This document shows, in pieces, positions 26,386-35,822 of a stretch of 64,000 bases of DNA (its first letter is position 1; the number at the start of each line of letters is the position of its first letter). The notes beneath the pieces were generated by a model. That model was not told the DNA's origin. It made no database searches and saw only the letters and a list, made by a program, of their open reading frames with translations. The position numbers and the translations under genes are program-made. Source of the DNA: Synechocystis sp. PCC 7338 (lineage in GTDB: Bacteria; Cyanobacteriota; Cyanobacteriia; Cyanobacteriales; Microcystaceae); contig NZ_CP054306.1 in assembly GCF_018282115.1 (NCBI RefSeq), positions 1,225,488 through 1,289,487 on the forward strand. The letters are read 5' to 3'.

Positions 26386-27432
26386 CTAACGGGCAATGGC
26401 ACTCAAGTCCCAGATTTTAACGATTTTATCCTCCGCACCACTGTAGAGAGTATTGCCGTCGGGACTAAATACCAAGGAAAGAACCCAGCCCTGGTGGCCC
26501 CTCAAGGTGTTAACCTGTTTGCCGTTGACTAAATCGAAGATCATGATAGTTCCTTCCTTATTGGCGGTGGCTACCCAGCGATTATTGGGGGAAACGGCAA
26601 TGGTATTAATTTCTAAGCTGGGGCCTTTGACGGTGAATAATTCTTTGGCATCGGCTAAGTCCCAGGCTTTGACAAAATTCCGCACTGCCCCCACCAGTTT
26701 TCTACCATCGGGGGTTACCGCTAAGCCGTTAATAAAACCAGGCTGCTTGGGAGAGGTACCCAATAATTGAAAGGTGTTGGCATCCCAAAACTTAATGGTG
26801 CGGTCCTGGCCGATCGCCCCGGTGATGAATTGATCGCCGTTGGGGGAAAAAACAACGCTGGTAGTAGGGCCAAGATTATCTGCTAAGGTTTGTACCAGGT
26901 TGCCTGATTCCCGTTCCCAAATGCGAATGGTGCGATCGCCACCGCTAACGCTCACAACGGTTTCCCCATCAGGACTAAAAGCGACACCACTGACCTTCTC
27001 TGTGTGCCCAGCCAGGGATTTAACCCTCATGCCATCTTCCACCCGGCGTATATCAACATTATTATCAGCGGCGATCGCCAACCATTGGCCGTCGGCACTG
27101 ACAGCCAAATCAGCAAAATTATTGACCGGACTCCTTTGGCTATAAACTACCTCTTGGTTAGCTAAATTGATCAGGGTGATTTGGTTGTCGGCCGTAGCCA
27201 CGGCTAAGTATTCACCGTCGGGGGTAACGTTGAGAGCGATAATAATTCCTTGAAAACCAGTGAGATTTTCCACCGTTACCGATGGGCTGGCCCCAGTTTG
27301 AGCCACCATATACGGGTTAGGAGCGCTGCCGTTGGCGCGGGCACTCTCGCCTGGATAAACTAAACAGGCAACAGTCAAAAAAAATGTAACGGGGCCAGAA
27401 AGTTTTTTCAATCGGGAGAAATGGTTATTCAT
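26386..27432 (-). CDS. Periplasmic WD40-repeat protein
   Basis: The protein has 348 residues. It begins with a signal peptide (FFLTVACLVYPGESARA) and then has about seven WD40 blades, seen as repeated SPDG/SPNG turns and closing IRIWE, IKFWD, VKAWD, IMIFD and VKIWD motifs. It should fold as a secreted beta-propeller for protein binding. Synechocystis PCC 6803 has a similar periplasmic WD-repeat protein. The partner is unknown. Confidence 0.9.
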   Translation of the reverse strand: MNNHFSRLKKLSGPVTFFLTVACLVYPGESARANGSAPNPYMVAQTGASPSVTVENLTGFQGIIIALNVTPDGEYLAVATADNQITLINLANQEVVYSQRSPVNNFADLAVSADGQWLAIAADNNVDIRRVEDGMRVKSLAGHTEKVSGVAFSPDGETVVSVSGGDRTIRIWERESGNLVQTLADNLGPTTSVVFSPNGDQFITGAIGQDRTIKFWDANTFQLLGTSPKQPGFINGLAVTPDGRKLVGAVRNFVKAWDLADAKELFTVKGPSLEINTIAVSPNNRWVATANKEGTIMIFDLVNGKQVNTLRGHQGWVLSLVFSPDGNTLYSGAEDKIVKIWDLSAIAR

Positions 27433-27830
27433 CTTAAAAAATAGTTAAGTTACTAAAATTTGTGTTTACTTAATTATAATAGGCGTTACTTAGGGTCTTT
27501 TTATAAGCTTTTAGTCCGGCTTTTAAACCGACCGACTGGAGCTCCAGTAACAGCGAGGAATTTTTGTTGATCTTCCCTCTTAATAAGATGCCCAGTGACA
27601 ATTAATTCTCATTTTTCGTCTTTTAGAATATACTTTCGGGGAACTTATATTAAAATTACCATGGTAAAAAGTGCTACTAAAAGACATAAAACTGGTCACA
27701 TTCGCACTAGACATATTTGACCGCAAGACTGATAAAAAATTTGCCATTGGTTGATAAATTGGCTTACATTTAGTTGATTTATTCAGACTAACTTTAATTC
27801 CTTTCGATCTATTTTGGATCATTAAAATAT
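27433..27830. other. Divergent AT-rich intergenic region
   Basis: About 400 bases separate the WD40 gene (minus) and the outer membrane protein gene (plus) and should carry both promoters. The stretch is AT-rich with no HIP1 site. An 80-codon minus-strand frame at 27580-27822 has no recognisable features and no ribosome site. No RNA gene or clear operator was found. Confidence 0.5.
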
Positions 27831-30128
27831 ATGAAGGTGTTTCGCTGGCTACTTTATTTCGCTACGCTTAGTTTGCCAGGAATAGTTCCCTGCTCTGTTT
27901 TAGCTAATGAAATTCTCAATTTTGACAATTTTATCCCTGCTGAGGCAGAATTAAATGATGCCTTACTATTGGAAAATTCAATTCAATTAGATCCCTTTGT
28001 AGTAGAAAATATTGCTGATTTTAGCACGATTAAAGTAGATCAAGAGCCATGGCAAACTTCCGCCAATTCTTCCCATAACTTGACTTATAGCACCTCAAGC
28101 ACAAAGGATTTAAGGAGCCAGGTAGCACACTTAGAACAGCCTTTTACTCAAGCCTTAACTGAGCCAACAAAAGAGAAAGAGCCAACTTTTTCGCCGGCCA
28201 TAACTCCAGAAAATAGCTCCTATCCGGAGAGCATTATCCAACAATTGACCGACACAGAGAATAGTGAACAGCTCAGCCCTAGCCCAACAGTTAACACAGT
28301 CCAAAATGATGGTTGGCAAGTTTTTATTACCCCTGGTGCAGTCCTGCCCATTAACGCCTATGGATCAGCCAGAATTAGCGGAGTTCAGGGTGATTATCAC
28401 CTTACGACTGCGGACATATTGGAGAGATTAACAGTTTACGCTGGGGGCAGAGTCGAAGCTTGGCACGGTAATTGGGGCATTATTTTAGATGGGTTTTATT
28501 ATAATTTAAAAGGAGCTTCCACCAGTCAGCGGGACAATTTTCCTGGTTTGGCATCTTTTAGTCCAATCAATTATTTACTCAACACAGATATAAATAATCG
28601 TTTGAATGGAATTAATGGTATTCTTGCCGATCAGTCCGGAATTTTACAGCAAAAAAAAAGTGATATTAACCAAAATCTCGCCCAAATTCAATCTGAGTTT
28701 GAAGAGGTGCGTAATGCGGCTCCCGATCGCCAGGATTTGATGACGGCGATCGCCTCAGCTTCGGCCAAAATTGAAACACTGCAAGCCCTAGGTAATGATA
28801 TTGACCGGCAAGCCATTGGCGCTTGGGCAAAACAAATTAATGAACTAAAAAAAATGGTGGAGGAGGGTAACCTTGGTGAACGGGAAATTGAACAAAAGTT
28901 AACCCAACTCCAGATCGCCCTGGGCACTATCCAGGGTTTTCGGGACAGTGCCATCGGTTCCATTGATCGTTTAGAGAACAGAGTGCAACAACGGGTTACG
29001 GAAATCCAAACCTTTGCTTCCCAGTTGCAAAACCTCCGGGAAGAGACTAGACAATTGCTGGCCACATTACCCCTAGAAGAAATTGACCGTCGGGATTTGG
29101 CCAAAATTGCCCTGGGGGGACTGGATAAAATAAAACAAATTGAGGGCGATCAGAACCATTCCACTTTGGAAAATATCATTGACCGGGTGGAGACAGCACA
29201 GGATAGGTTGGAGGCGGTACGTACCCTACAGACGGAAATTCAAAGCCGCATTGCCAATCTTCGTTCCAGGGAAGATCTCGAAGCATTGCAGAAAAAATTG
29301 GCGGAAACTAGGGAGAGGGTAGGCCAAGTACGAGAGGCGATCGCCAATCTCGAGGAAATTAAGGATTCCCACCTAGGGGAAATTATCCAAATCCTCCAAG
29401 ACAGTAATGCTAAAGAAAACCTGGTGCAACTGCAAAATGCATTGACTACGTTACAATCGCTCAAAAATAATGCAAATTTTGCCGACACATTACAAGATTT
29501 AGCCAAATTAGACCAAATTTTAGCTAACGAAGAGGAGGTAATTGCCGCCATTCAGGCTGAACTTTACGGGGCAGGGCAACGGGATTTAAGCATTGATACC
29601 AACACTGATTTATCCGTCAGCGAAACCACCGTTGATCTAGCCATCAGCTACCATTTTGGTAATGCTCGTCCCGTCTACGGTTCAGGGTCCCAAAACCGAA
29701 GTTATCCCCAGTGGTGGTTTGAACCCTACATCGGAGCCAGGTTAATCAATCTCAGCCTCGCCCTGGACCAGACCACTAACTACAACTACAACAGTTCTTT
29801 AATTTCCCTGGGGGGACAATTCCAAATTAACGAAACCGCTAGCCGTACCTGGATTAATCCCTTGGTGGGGGGAAAATTGGGGGTGCAGTTAACGGATACC
29901 TTGGCCCTTTGGCTCCGGGGAGATGTATCCGGCTTTGACCTATCGGGGGATGCGGATTGGAACTGGAAAGCCATTTTAGGAATGGATTACTATGTAAGGG
30001 AAAACGTAGCTATCCAGTTGGGCTACCAATTCTACAGTTTGAAATACGGGCAGGGTAATGGCAACAATGGTTTTGACTTTTCCCTGAATTTAAATGGCCC
30101 CTATGTGGGTTTGACCTTGCGGCTTTAG
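27831..30128 (+). CDS. Outer membrane beta-barrel protein with large coiled-coil insert
   Basis: The protein has 765 residues. It has a signal peptide (ending near SVLANE), a low-complexity Ser/Thr/Glu-rich region (~50-155) and a first barrel-like segment (GWQVFITPGAVLPINAYG and VYAGGRVEAWHGNWGIIL, ~160-225). A coiled coil of more than 300 residues follows (~255-590). The rest of the barrel (ISYHFGN onward, ~620-765) has alternating aromatic strands and ends in LTLRL, like OmpW/OmpA-type barrels. The split layout suggests that the coiled coil projects from a loop or plug. The function is unknown; adhesion or envelope spacing is a guess. Confidence 0.8.
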   Translation: MKVFRWLLYFATLSLPGIVPCSVLANEILNFDNFIPAEAELNDALLLENSIQLDPFVVENIADFSTIKVDQEPWQTSANSSHNLTYSTSSTKDLRSQVAHLEQPFTQALTEPTKEKEPTFSPAITPENSSYPESIIQQLTDTENSEQLSPSPTVNTVQNDGWQVFITPGAVLPINAYGSARISGVQGDYHLTTADILERLTVYAGGRVEAWHGNWGIILDGFYYNLKGASTSQRDNFPGLASFSPINYLLNTDINNRLNGINGILADQSGILQQKKSDINQNLAQIQSEFEEVRNAAPDRQDLMTAIASASAKIETLQALGNDIDRQAIGAWAKQINELKKMVEEGNLGEREIEQKLTQLQIALGTIQGFRDSAIGSIDRLENRVQQRVTEIQTFASQLQNLREETRQLLATLPLEEIDRRDLAKIALGGLDKIKQIEGDQNHSTLENIIDRVETAQDRLEAVRTLQTEIQSRIANLRSREDLEALQKKLAETRERVGQVREAIANLEEIKDSHLGEIIQILQDSNAKENLVQLQNALTTLQSLKNNANFADTLQDLAKLDQILANEEEVIAAIQAELYGAGQRDLSIDTNTDLSVSETTVDLAISYHFGNARPVYGSGSQNRSYPQWWFEPYIGARLINLSLALDQTTNYNYNSSLISLGGQFQINETASRTWINPLVGGKLGVQLTDTLALWLRGDVSGFDLSGDADWNWKAILGMDYYVRENVAIQLGYQFYSLKYGQGNGNNGFDFSLNLNGPYVGLTLRL

Positions 30129-30288
30129 ACGTTGTTGAACCCGTTGATTTTCCCAGGAAATTTTCCCGAAAACGGAACTTTCTGTCCAACGAAATCCCCT
30201 TCAATTCCGTTGTAATTCCACCCGGATATAGCTATTGGTACCATGGCAGGGAAGGGTCTAGCCCCAAGCATTTTAATCCATCGAACCA

Positions 30289-30699
30289 ATGAAACCTGAA
30301 TTTGCCACAGTCCAGGCCTGGGAACAGGCCGATTGCCTCATGCAACCAGCTCTGATCCGCACCATTGATCATCTGCGGCAAGGCTTGGAAAGCTGTCCCT
30401 GGCGTAGTCGCTACGAGGAGGTGGAGGAACCCATACCAGGACATCGGTTAATTCTCGAAAATGAGGGGCAAACCTACGGAGTTAACATTTGGGATTTATG
30501 TTTTCAGGTGTGTTTTGCCAATTACCAGCCCCAGCCCTTTGGGGATCAGCTGCCGGACGAGGATGAAGTTTTCACGGCGGAAATAGACCAACAATTGTTC
30601 AACGACCAAGGGGAGGTGGATTGGACTAAATTAGACGACAAAGCTCGTCATTGCGTCACAACCCTCCTAGCGGACCTGCCCACTGTGGGGCAAAGCTGA
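30289..30699 (+). CDS. Conserved cyanobacterial hypothetical protein
   Basis: The protein has 136 residues, is acidic, has no membrane segment and no signal peptide. Short conserved-looking stretches are ALIRTIDHLRQGLE, CPWRSRYEEVEEPIPGH and VNIWDLCFQVCFANY. I recall similar hypotheticals in other cyanobacteria but no assigned function. Its last ~33 bases overlap the 3' end of the convergent larB gene, so the two transcripts would overlap antisense. Confidence 0.7.
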   Translation: MKPEFATVQAWEQADCLMQPALIRTIDHLRQGLESCPWRSRYEEVEEPIPGHRLILENEGQTYGVNIWDLCFQVCFANYQPQPFGDQLPDEDEVFTAEIDQQLFNDQGEVDWTKLDDKARHCVTTLLADLPTVGQS

Positions 30700-31500
30700 T
30701 TTCAGGCGATCGCCGGTGCGGAGAATTTGTCCGGCCAACATGGCCGCCCCGAAACCGTTATCAATATTGACTACCCCCACCCCCACCGCACAGGAATTAA
30801 GCATGGTTAACAGGGGAGCCACGCCACCAAAACTGGTGCCATAGCCGACGCTGGTGGGGACTCCAATCACAGGACAGTCTACTAACCCCGCCACCACACT
30901 GGGCAAGGCCCCCTCCATACCCGCCACCACAATCAACACATCCATGGACTGGATTAAGGCCCGATGGCTCAACAACCGGTGTAGGCCTGCCACCCCCACA
31001 TCCCAGAGTTTTTCCACTTTGAAACCGCACAAACTCGCTGTGGTGGCCGCTTCCTCTGCCACGGGTAAGTCTGCGGTGCCCGCACTGAGTATGCCAATGG
31101 TGCCGGGATGTTTAAGTTGTAAAGGGGTTTGCAGCAAAGCGCAGATTTTGGCCTGGGCGTAGTAGTGCAACAGGGGGATGCGCTCTCCTAAAATATCCGC
31201 CACCGCTGGCTCCACCCTGGTCACCATCACCACTGGATTATGCGCCGCTAGGGCTTGGAGAATTTGCTCAATTTGTTCTGGAGTTTTACCGGGGCCCCAC
31301 ACCACCTCTGGAAAGCCCGTTCGTAGTTGCCTTTGGTGGTCCACTTTGGCAAAATCATCGATCGCCTCAAAGCTGAGATGTTTAAGCTGCTCAAAACCCT
31401 CTTGGCTACTGGTGTGGCCACTGGCGATCGCCGTGAGTAATTGTTGGAGGGAGTCTGGGGTCATCGGTGCAGAAAACTGAAAAACAGGGCCATTGACCAT
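30667..31500 (-). CDS. larB: Nickel pincer cofactor biosynthesis protein LarB
   Basis: LarB carboxylates nicotinic acid adenine dinucleotide in the synthesis of the nickel-pincer nucleotide of lactate racemase-type enzymes. The PurE-like C-terminal domain shows in ILSAGTADLPVAEEAATTA, VVAGMEGALPSVVAGLVDCPVIGVPTSVGYG and VNIDNGFGAAMLA. The N-terminal FAKVDHQRQLRTGFPEVVWG is typical. Cyanobacterial homologues were also named CpmA, a circadian phase modifier. No larA, larC or larE is in view. The start could be ATG 31464 instead of 31500. Confidence 0.92.
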   Translation of the reverse strand: MVNGPVFQFSAPMTPDSLQQLLTAIASGHTSSQEGFEQLKHLSFEAIDDFAKVDHQRQLRTGFPEVVWGPGKTPEQIEQILQALAAHNPVVMVTRVEPAVADILGERIPLLHYYAQAKICALLQTPLQLKHPGTIGILSAGTADLPVAEEAATTASLCGFKVEKLWDVGVAGLHRLLSHRALIQSMDVLIVVAGMEGALPSVVAGLVDCPVIGVPTSVGYGTSFGGVAPLLTMLNSCAVGVGVVNIDNGFGAAMLAGQILRTGDRLKSALPHSGQVR

Positions 31501-31515
31501 TCTGGCCTATTTGGG

Positions 31516-32181
31516 CTAGGTTGCCCCGCCGTACATGGCCTGTAGCACCAGGGCCGGATCCACTAAAACTCCGTTATGGCGCAGTTCCCAGTGTAGATGG
31601 GGTCCCGTCGTGCGGCCCGTCATCCCCACCCGACCAATGCGCATTCCTGCCACCACCTGTTGCCCCTGTTGGAGCACAATGCCCCCCTGGCGATCGACCA
31701 AATACCTTTGGCCTTGGTGGACCTCCACCCGTCCCATTAAATGACAGTAAGTATGCTGCCAAGCACCGGATTGAATCCGTACCATAGTGCCACAACCGGT
31801 ATGGTCCGACATTTCCACCACTGTGCCATGCCACCAATTGCGAATATAACTTCCCAGGGGAGCGGCCAAGTCCAAACCATTGTGGAAAGTGCTAGCTCCA
31901 GCAGTGGGGGCCCGGCGGGGACCAAACCCAGAAGTATATTGCTGAAAATTTTCCACTGGAAAAGAAGCGTACTGCCAGGGATTACTGGAACTGGTCGCCA
32001 CCGGAGCATATTGGGCAGTGGCCTGGTTATTGGGAGCTAAACCAATGGTTAAGGCGCTACTGGCTAGGACCAAAGCGAGGAGAACTATGAACGGCCGTCG
32101 CCGACGTTTTTTGCCCAAGGATTTGGGTAAATTTCCATTTAACCAATGCTTTTGACGACAAGTCCCCCAGAAAGAATTCAT
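31516..32181 (-). CDS. M23-family peptidase (LytM domain)
   Basis: The protein is a predicted zinc metallopeptidase acting on peptidoglycan cross-links in the periplasm, 221 residues long. A basic stretch (KKRRRRP) and one membrane helix form an anchor or uncleaved signal. The peptidase M23 core has FHNGLDLAAPLGS (HxxxD) and GPHLHWELRHNGV (HxH), the full zinc-ligand set. The start is placed at ATG 32181 because GAGGA precedes it; the longer frame to 32250 adds a Cys-rich stretch without support. It lies 15 bases downstream of larB in transcription order reversed, so it is transcribed first and may read into larB. Confidence 0.9.
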   Translation of the reverse strand: MNSFWGTCRQKHWLNGNLPKSLGKKRRRRPFIVLLALVLASSALTIGLAPNNQATAQYAPVATSSSNPWQYASFPVENFQQYTSGFGPRRAPTAGASTFHNGLDLAAPLGSYIRNWWHGTVVEMSDHTGCGTMVRIQSGAWQHTYCHLMGRVEVHQGQRYLVDRQGGIVLQQGQQVVAGMRIGRVGMTGRTTGPHLHWELRHNGVLVDPALVLQAMYGGAT

Positions 32182-32383
32182 GGCACAATCCTCACACGTT
32201 TCACACTGCTCCCTAGTGTATGCCCAGAATTGTCCCCTGGCGACGGTCAACCTATCTCTGGAGACATAGCCGGGTATGTTGAAAAAGTCCGAAAATGATC
32301 ATTAATGCTTCCATAACGCTTTCACCGCCCCTGATGGGGGAAGAATTTAGAAACAGAGTCCTCAGTAAATGGAGGATTGCAAC

Positions 32384-32406
32384 GAGATTTTTCTGTGGAG
32401 AATCTC
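32384..32406. promoter_or_regulatory. Hairpin in divergent intergenic region
   Basis: A 23-base near-perfect inverted repeat begins GAGATT and ends AATCTC. It can form a ten-pair stem with two G-U wobbles on a three-base loop. A second small TCCTC/GAGGA pair lies just before it. The site is in the ~360-base gap between the M23 gene (minus) and the first AIM24 gene (plus); the rest of the gap shows nothing recognisable. It may be part of a 5' leader or an operator. Confidence 0.35.
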
Positions 32407-32544
32407 ACTTTTCCAGCGCTCCCCTAAACTACTAACTTTGAGTTTTAAGCCCCGTCAAATTGGCCTTGGTTTGTTATAGATTGAGGCTAATTGGTTCAAA
32501 ATGGAATCAATGTTGCTCCGTTGTTGTTCTTCCCCTGCTGAGCC

Positions 32545-33204
32545 GTGCTCTACAAAATTCGCCACTATCCCAACTCGGTGTTGGCCGTTACCCTCAAACC
32601 CAAGGAACGGCTCTACATTAACCCCGGTTCCCTAATTAGCATGGATGGGGGACTGATAATTAGTCGGCTGTGTGGAGGAGGCTGGCTGAGGGCCCTGGCT
32701 AGGTTTTTATTGGGCAAAGAAAACCTAATGGTCAACGTCATCCACAACCCCACTGATCAACCGTTGAGTTTTACCTTAGGCAAAGCTCTACCAGGAAATT
32801 TGACTCGCCTAGAATTACCTAAAAATGGCATATTCATCAGTCCTGGAGTACATGTCGCCCATACCAACGGCGTCAATATGGGGGTGCATTGGCTTGGTTT
32901 CTCCAGTTGGTGGGCAGGACAGGGTTTGTTCGGTTTGAAACTCCAGGGCAAGGGCCGCGTCTTCCTTAGTAGTTACGGCACCCTCAACCAATTGTCGTGC
33001 CCCCAGAGTTTTGTGGTGGAACATTCCCATTTACTGGCGTTTCAGCCCAAACTCAAACTCAAAGTTAATTTCCCTAGGGGAATTATCGGTGATCTGCAGT
33101 CCGGTCGGGGGCTTAGTTCCCGTTTACAGGGCACCGGAAACATCTATTGGCAATCCCGCAGTTTAAGTAGTTTAGGTCGTTTTATCCGGCTACGACTGCG
33201 CTGA
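32545..33204 (+). CDS. AIM24 family protein, first of three
   Basis: The protein has 219 residues with the AIM24/TIGR00266 beta-sandwich fold: LKPKERLYINPGSLISMDGG near the start, FISPGVHVAHT, GKGRVFLSSYGTL and a final GTGNIYWQSRS. The start is GTG 32545. There is no signal peptide; a short basic C-terminal end follows. In mitochondria AIM24 supports membrane organisation, while the bacterial role is unknown. The second paralogue begins 19 bases later, so the trio is probably one operon. Confidence 0.85.
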   Translation: MLYKIRHYPNSVLAVTLKPKERLYINPGSLISMDGGLIISRLCGGGWLRALARFLLGKENLMVNVIHNPTDQPLSFTLGKALPGNLTRLELPKNGIFISPGVHVAHTNGVNMGVHWLGFSSWWAGQGLFGLKLQGKGRVFLSSYGTLNQLSCPQSFVVEHSHLLAFQPKLKLKVNFPRGIIGDLQSGRGLSSRLQGTGNIYWQSRSLSSLGRFIRLRLR

Positions 33205-33223
33205 TTTTTCCCCTGCCTCCCCT

Positions 33224-33904
33224 ATGAAAATTAAACTTCTCAATTCCCCCCAAACGGCGATCGCCAGGGTAATCCTGGAGGCCAACGAAGAATTAGCGGC
33301 CCAGAATGGCTCTTTAATTGCCATGAGTCAAGATATCTCGGTGCAAAGTTCCGTGCGGCGCACCAGCGATGGGGGAGGGAAACAGACCAGCCGGGGCAAT
33401 CAAATTAAAACCATGTTTTTAAACAATTATCAAGCCGGGGAAAATGGCGGCGAAATTTACTTAGCCCCTGCGCTGGTGGGCAACCTGGGGCACTATCAAC
33501 TGGGGGGCAGGAAATTAATTGTGCGCCAGAGTTCCTACCTGGCATCCGATGGTAAGGTGGACATTTTCATGGGCTACAAATCCGCCGCCAAAAGAGAACC
33601 CTATTCCTGGCTAAGTTTGGTGGGCGTTGGAGATGTGTTAATCAGTTCCTTTGGGGCCATGTATTCCCTGGAAGTGAATGGCAAACAAATTGTCAACTCT
33701 GACCATGTGGTGGCCTTTGATAATAGCCTCAAAGTCAAGCAATATCAGGAGTTGCGTCCATGGCCCAAACGTCTAGTGCCCAAGCAAGAAATTCTCTATG
33801 AATTTAGTGGCACAGGTACAATTTTTTGCCAAACCCATGGTCCCCGCAGTTTTGCCCAGGAAGTGGGTCACCAGCTCAAACCAGAAAACTTCAAACTGCG
33901 CTAA
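33224..33904 (+). CDS. AIM24 family protein, second of three
   Basis: This paralogue has 226 residues, with the same fold and the most typical sequence: AIARVILEANEELAAQNGSL, APALVGNLGHYQLGG, LSLVGVGDVLISSFGAMYSL and YEFSGTGTIFCQTHGPRS. It lies between the two other AIM24 genes, with 19 bases before and 86 after. The conserved G-x-G-D/T turns imply a self-associating beta-sandwich. Function unknown. Confidence 0.88.
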   Translation: MKIKLLNSPQTAIARVILEANEELAAQNGSLIAMSQDISVQSSVRRTSDGGGKQTSRGNQIKTMFLNNYQAGENGGEIYLAPALVGNLGHYQLGGRKLIVRQSSYLASDGKVDIFMGYKSAAKREPYSWLSLVGVGDVLISSFGAMYSLEVNGKQIVNSDHVVAFDNSLKVKQYQELRPWPKRLVPKQEILYEFSGTGTIFCQTHGPRSFAQEVGHQLKPENFKLR

Positions 33905-33990
33905 TCAATCAGCCTAAAGGCTAGGACAGTTAATGCCATTACCCTGCGACTAAAATTTGCCCCCACCTCTATTAGCACCACCGCCCCGCC

Positions 33991-34845
33991 ATGATGGAAG
34001 AAGAATCCCTAGAAAAGCTCGAACAAAGTTTGGAACAGATTGATCCTGAGGAGGATTTGGAAGAGGATTACACCCAGCACCTCTTTGCCCATCCCCGGGA
34101 AGCAGAGGCGGATAGTCAGGTGCGTCCTACGGATGATGAATTTAATCTTCCCTACACCATCAATGGCCATGCCCTGTACGCCACCCTGGAGTTGACCCTG
34201 AAACCCGGTCAAATTGTCTTCGTCGACGCTAACGTAGTCACCACTATGGATCGCCATATTCTCTTTGTTAACAAATTACGGGGAGGACTACTGGATATCT
34301 TACGTAAAGCCCTGGGGACGGATGCACTATTCTTCAACCAATTTACGGCGGAACAAAACGTTGGTCATCTCCAATTAGCACCGGCCTTGCCAGGGGATAT
34401 TTGCCATCACTTTCTAACCATAGAAAAGGGAATTTATCTACGGACGGATAACTTCCTTGCCTGTCAACCAACGGTGAAAATTGACACCAATTTCGCCAGC
34501 ATGAAGCATTTTTATAACGATAGCGAGAGTTTTTTATTGCGTTTAGTCGGACAGGGGGATTTGTGGTTTAGCCTCTACGGTGGTTTGGTGGAGATTTCCA
34601 TGGATGGCAAGCTGGCCTATAACCCTGATTACATTGTTGCGTTTGAAGATACCCTGGATTACGAAATGACCAAACAGGAAGGGCTCGCTGTCGATCGCCT
34701 GCGGGGGGATGTGTGGGGCGGTAAGGGTCGACTGTGCCGCTTCACCGGCCAGGGGAAAATTTGGCTCCAGGCCCGCCAAGCCAATAGCTTTTTGAACTAT
34801 ATCCAATCAATTTTGCTCAATTTACGTTTCCCCCGACTTAATTAG
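33991..34845 (+). CDS. AIM24 family protein, third of three, with acidic N-terminus
   Basis: The protein has 284 residues. The first ~45 residues are strongly acidic (EESLEKLEQSLEQIDPEEDL), a feature the two upstream paralogues lack. The AIM24 domain follows: LELTLKPGQIVFVDANVV, LAPALPGDICHHFLTIEKG, LRLVGQGDLWFSLYGGLVEI and CRFTGQGKIWLQARQ. The different N-terminus suggests division of labour among the three proteins. It is probably cotranscribed with the other two. Confidence 0.85.
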   Translation: MMEEESLEKLEQSLEQIDPEEDLEEDYTQHLFAHPREAEADSQVRPTDDEFNLPYTINGHALYATLELTLKPGQIVFVDANVVTTMDRHILFVNKLRGGLLDILRKALGTDALFFNQFTAEQNVGHLQLAPALPGDICHHFLTIEKGIYLRTDNFLACQPTVKIDTNFASMKHFYNDSESFLLRLVGQGDLWFSLYGGLVEISMDGKLAYNPDYIVAFEDTLDYEMTKQEGLAVDRLRGDVWGGKGRLCRFTGQGKIWLQARQANSFLNYIQSILLNLRFPRLN

Positions 34846-35021
34846 GGGGATCAACGGATTTACGGAGAACTTAGGCCATGCTAGGATGACCAGGTGAAAT
34901 TAGGTTACGGGCGCTAAAAATAGGCTTTTGCTCCAACAAATTAGGGCGGAAATTTACACAACTTCCCATCCGCCGTCGAAATTAAAATCACTCAAACATC
35001 ACAATTTTTTTGGCTAGACCG

Positions 35022-35816
35022 ATGACAATGGGGGATAATCTCTGGGGATGGCAAAACATCAATGGCTCACCCTATCTTACCTGTGCTTTGTTGGCTCCCT
35101 GGTCCCATGGCTTTTTCACTAGGGCCTTCCATCCCCAGTTGCCCGAAGTACTAATCAACTATCTTGATCCCCAAGGAACAGCGTTGCGAGTCAAACAGGT
35201 GCATGGGGACGTGACCCTAACGGCGACGGAAATTAGCCAAACCCCCGCGGCTCCCGATAGTGTTCATCCCCCGGCGGATGGAATCATTAGTGATGCTCCC
35301 CACCAGGGGGTCTGGGTGGCCAGTGCGGACTGTACCCCGGTGTTGATCGGCGATTTGGCTAGTAAACGGGTAGCGGCGGTTCATGCGGGCTGGCGAGGTA
35401 CTAAAGCCAGGATTGTGCCCAAAACCATCGACCGATTTCTGCACCTAGGTAGTGAGCTAAAGGATTTACGCATTGCCCTTGGGCCGGCGATCGCCGGAGA
35501 GGTGTACCAAGTCGATCCCTGGGTGGCCTTGGAAGTGGGTCAGAGCGTGCCTGCGGTGCAGAGATTAGCCGCAGAAGCACAGCAATGGGATTATTTATCC
35601 ACCATGGCCAATCCGCCGGTATTGCCCGATGGAGAACCGGAAAAATGTCGCCTCGATGTGCGCCGTATTAATCAATTGCAACTGTTGGATTTAGGCTTGG
35701 CTCCGGAACAAATTGCGGTGGCCCCCCACTGCACCTTCCAAATGGAAAAACTTTTTTTCTCTTATCGCCGTACCCACACCAAAGAAGTGCAATGGTCGGG
35801 CATTGTCAGCCGCTGA
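35022..35816 (+). CDS. pgeF: Multicopper/laccase-domain purine nucleosidase PgeF family (YfiH)
   Basis: The protein has 264 residues and belongs to the DUF152/YfiH family. The metal-site residues are the His in RVKQVHGD, the Cys in SADCTPVLI and the His in VHAGWRGT. Members act on purine nucleosides or remove misplaced L-Ser from peptidoglycan precursors in E. coli; which applies here is open. ATG 35022 is chosen over TTG 35010. It is convergent with the RemA-like gene, with only seven bases between stops. Confidence 0.9.
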   Translation: MTMGDNLWGWQNINGSPYLTCALLAPWSHGFFTRAFHPQLPEVLINYLDPQGTALRVKQVHGDVTLTATEISQTPAAPDSVHPPADGIISDAPHQGVWVASADCTPVLIGDLASKRVAAVHAGWRGTKARIVPKTIDRFLHLGSELKDLRIALGPAIAGEVYQVDPWVALEVGQSVPAVQRLAAEAQQWDYLSTMANPPVLPDGEPEKCRLDVRRINQLQLLDLGLAPEQIAVAPHCTFQMEKLFFSYRRTHTKEVQWSGIVSR

Positions 35817-35822
35817 AGTGGA

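Noticed and set aside
27580-27822. 80-codon minus-strand frame in the WD40/outer membrane gene gap
   Set aside because: No ribosome site, no domain and unusual composition; it most likely arises from AT-rich promoter DNA.
30667-30699. 33-base overlap of two convergent genes (hypothetical protein and larB)
   Set aside because: Short tail-to-tail overlaps are common in compact genomes and both frames are well supported.
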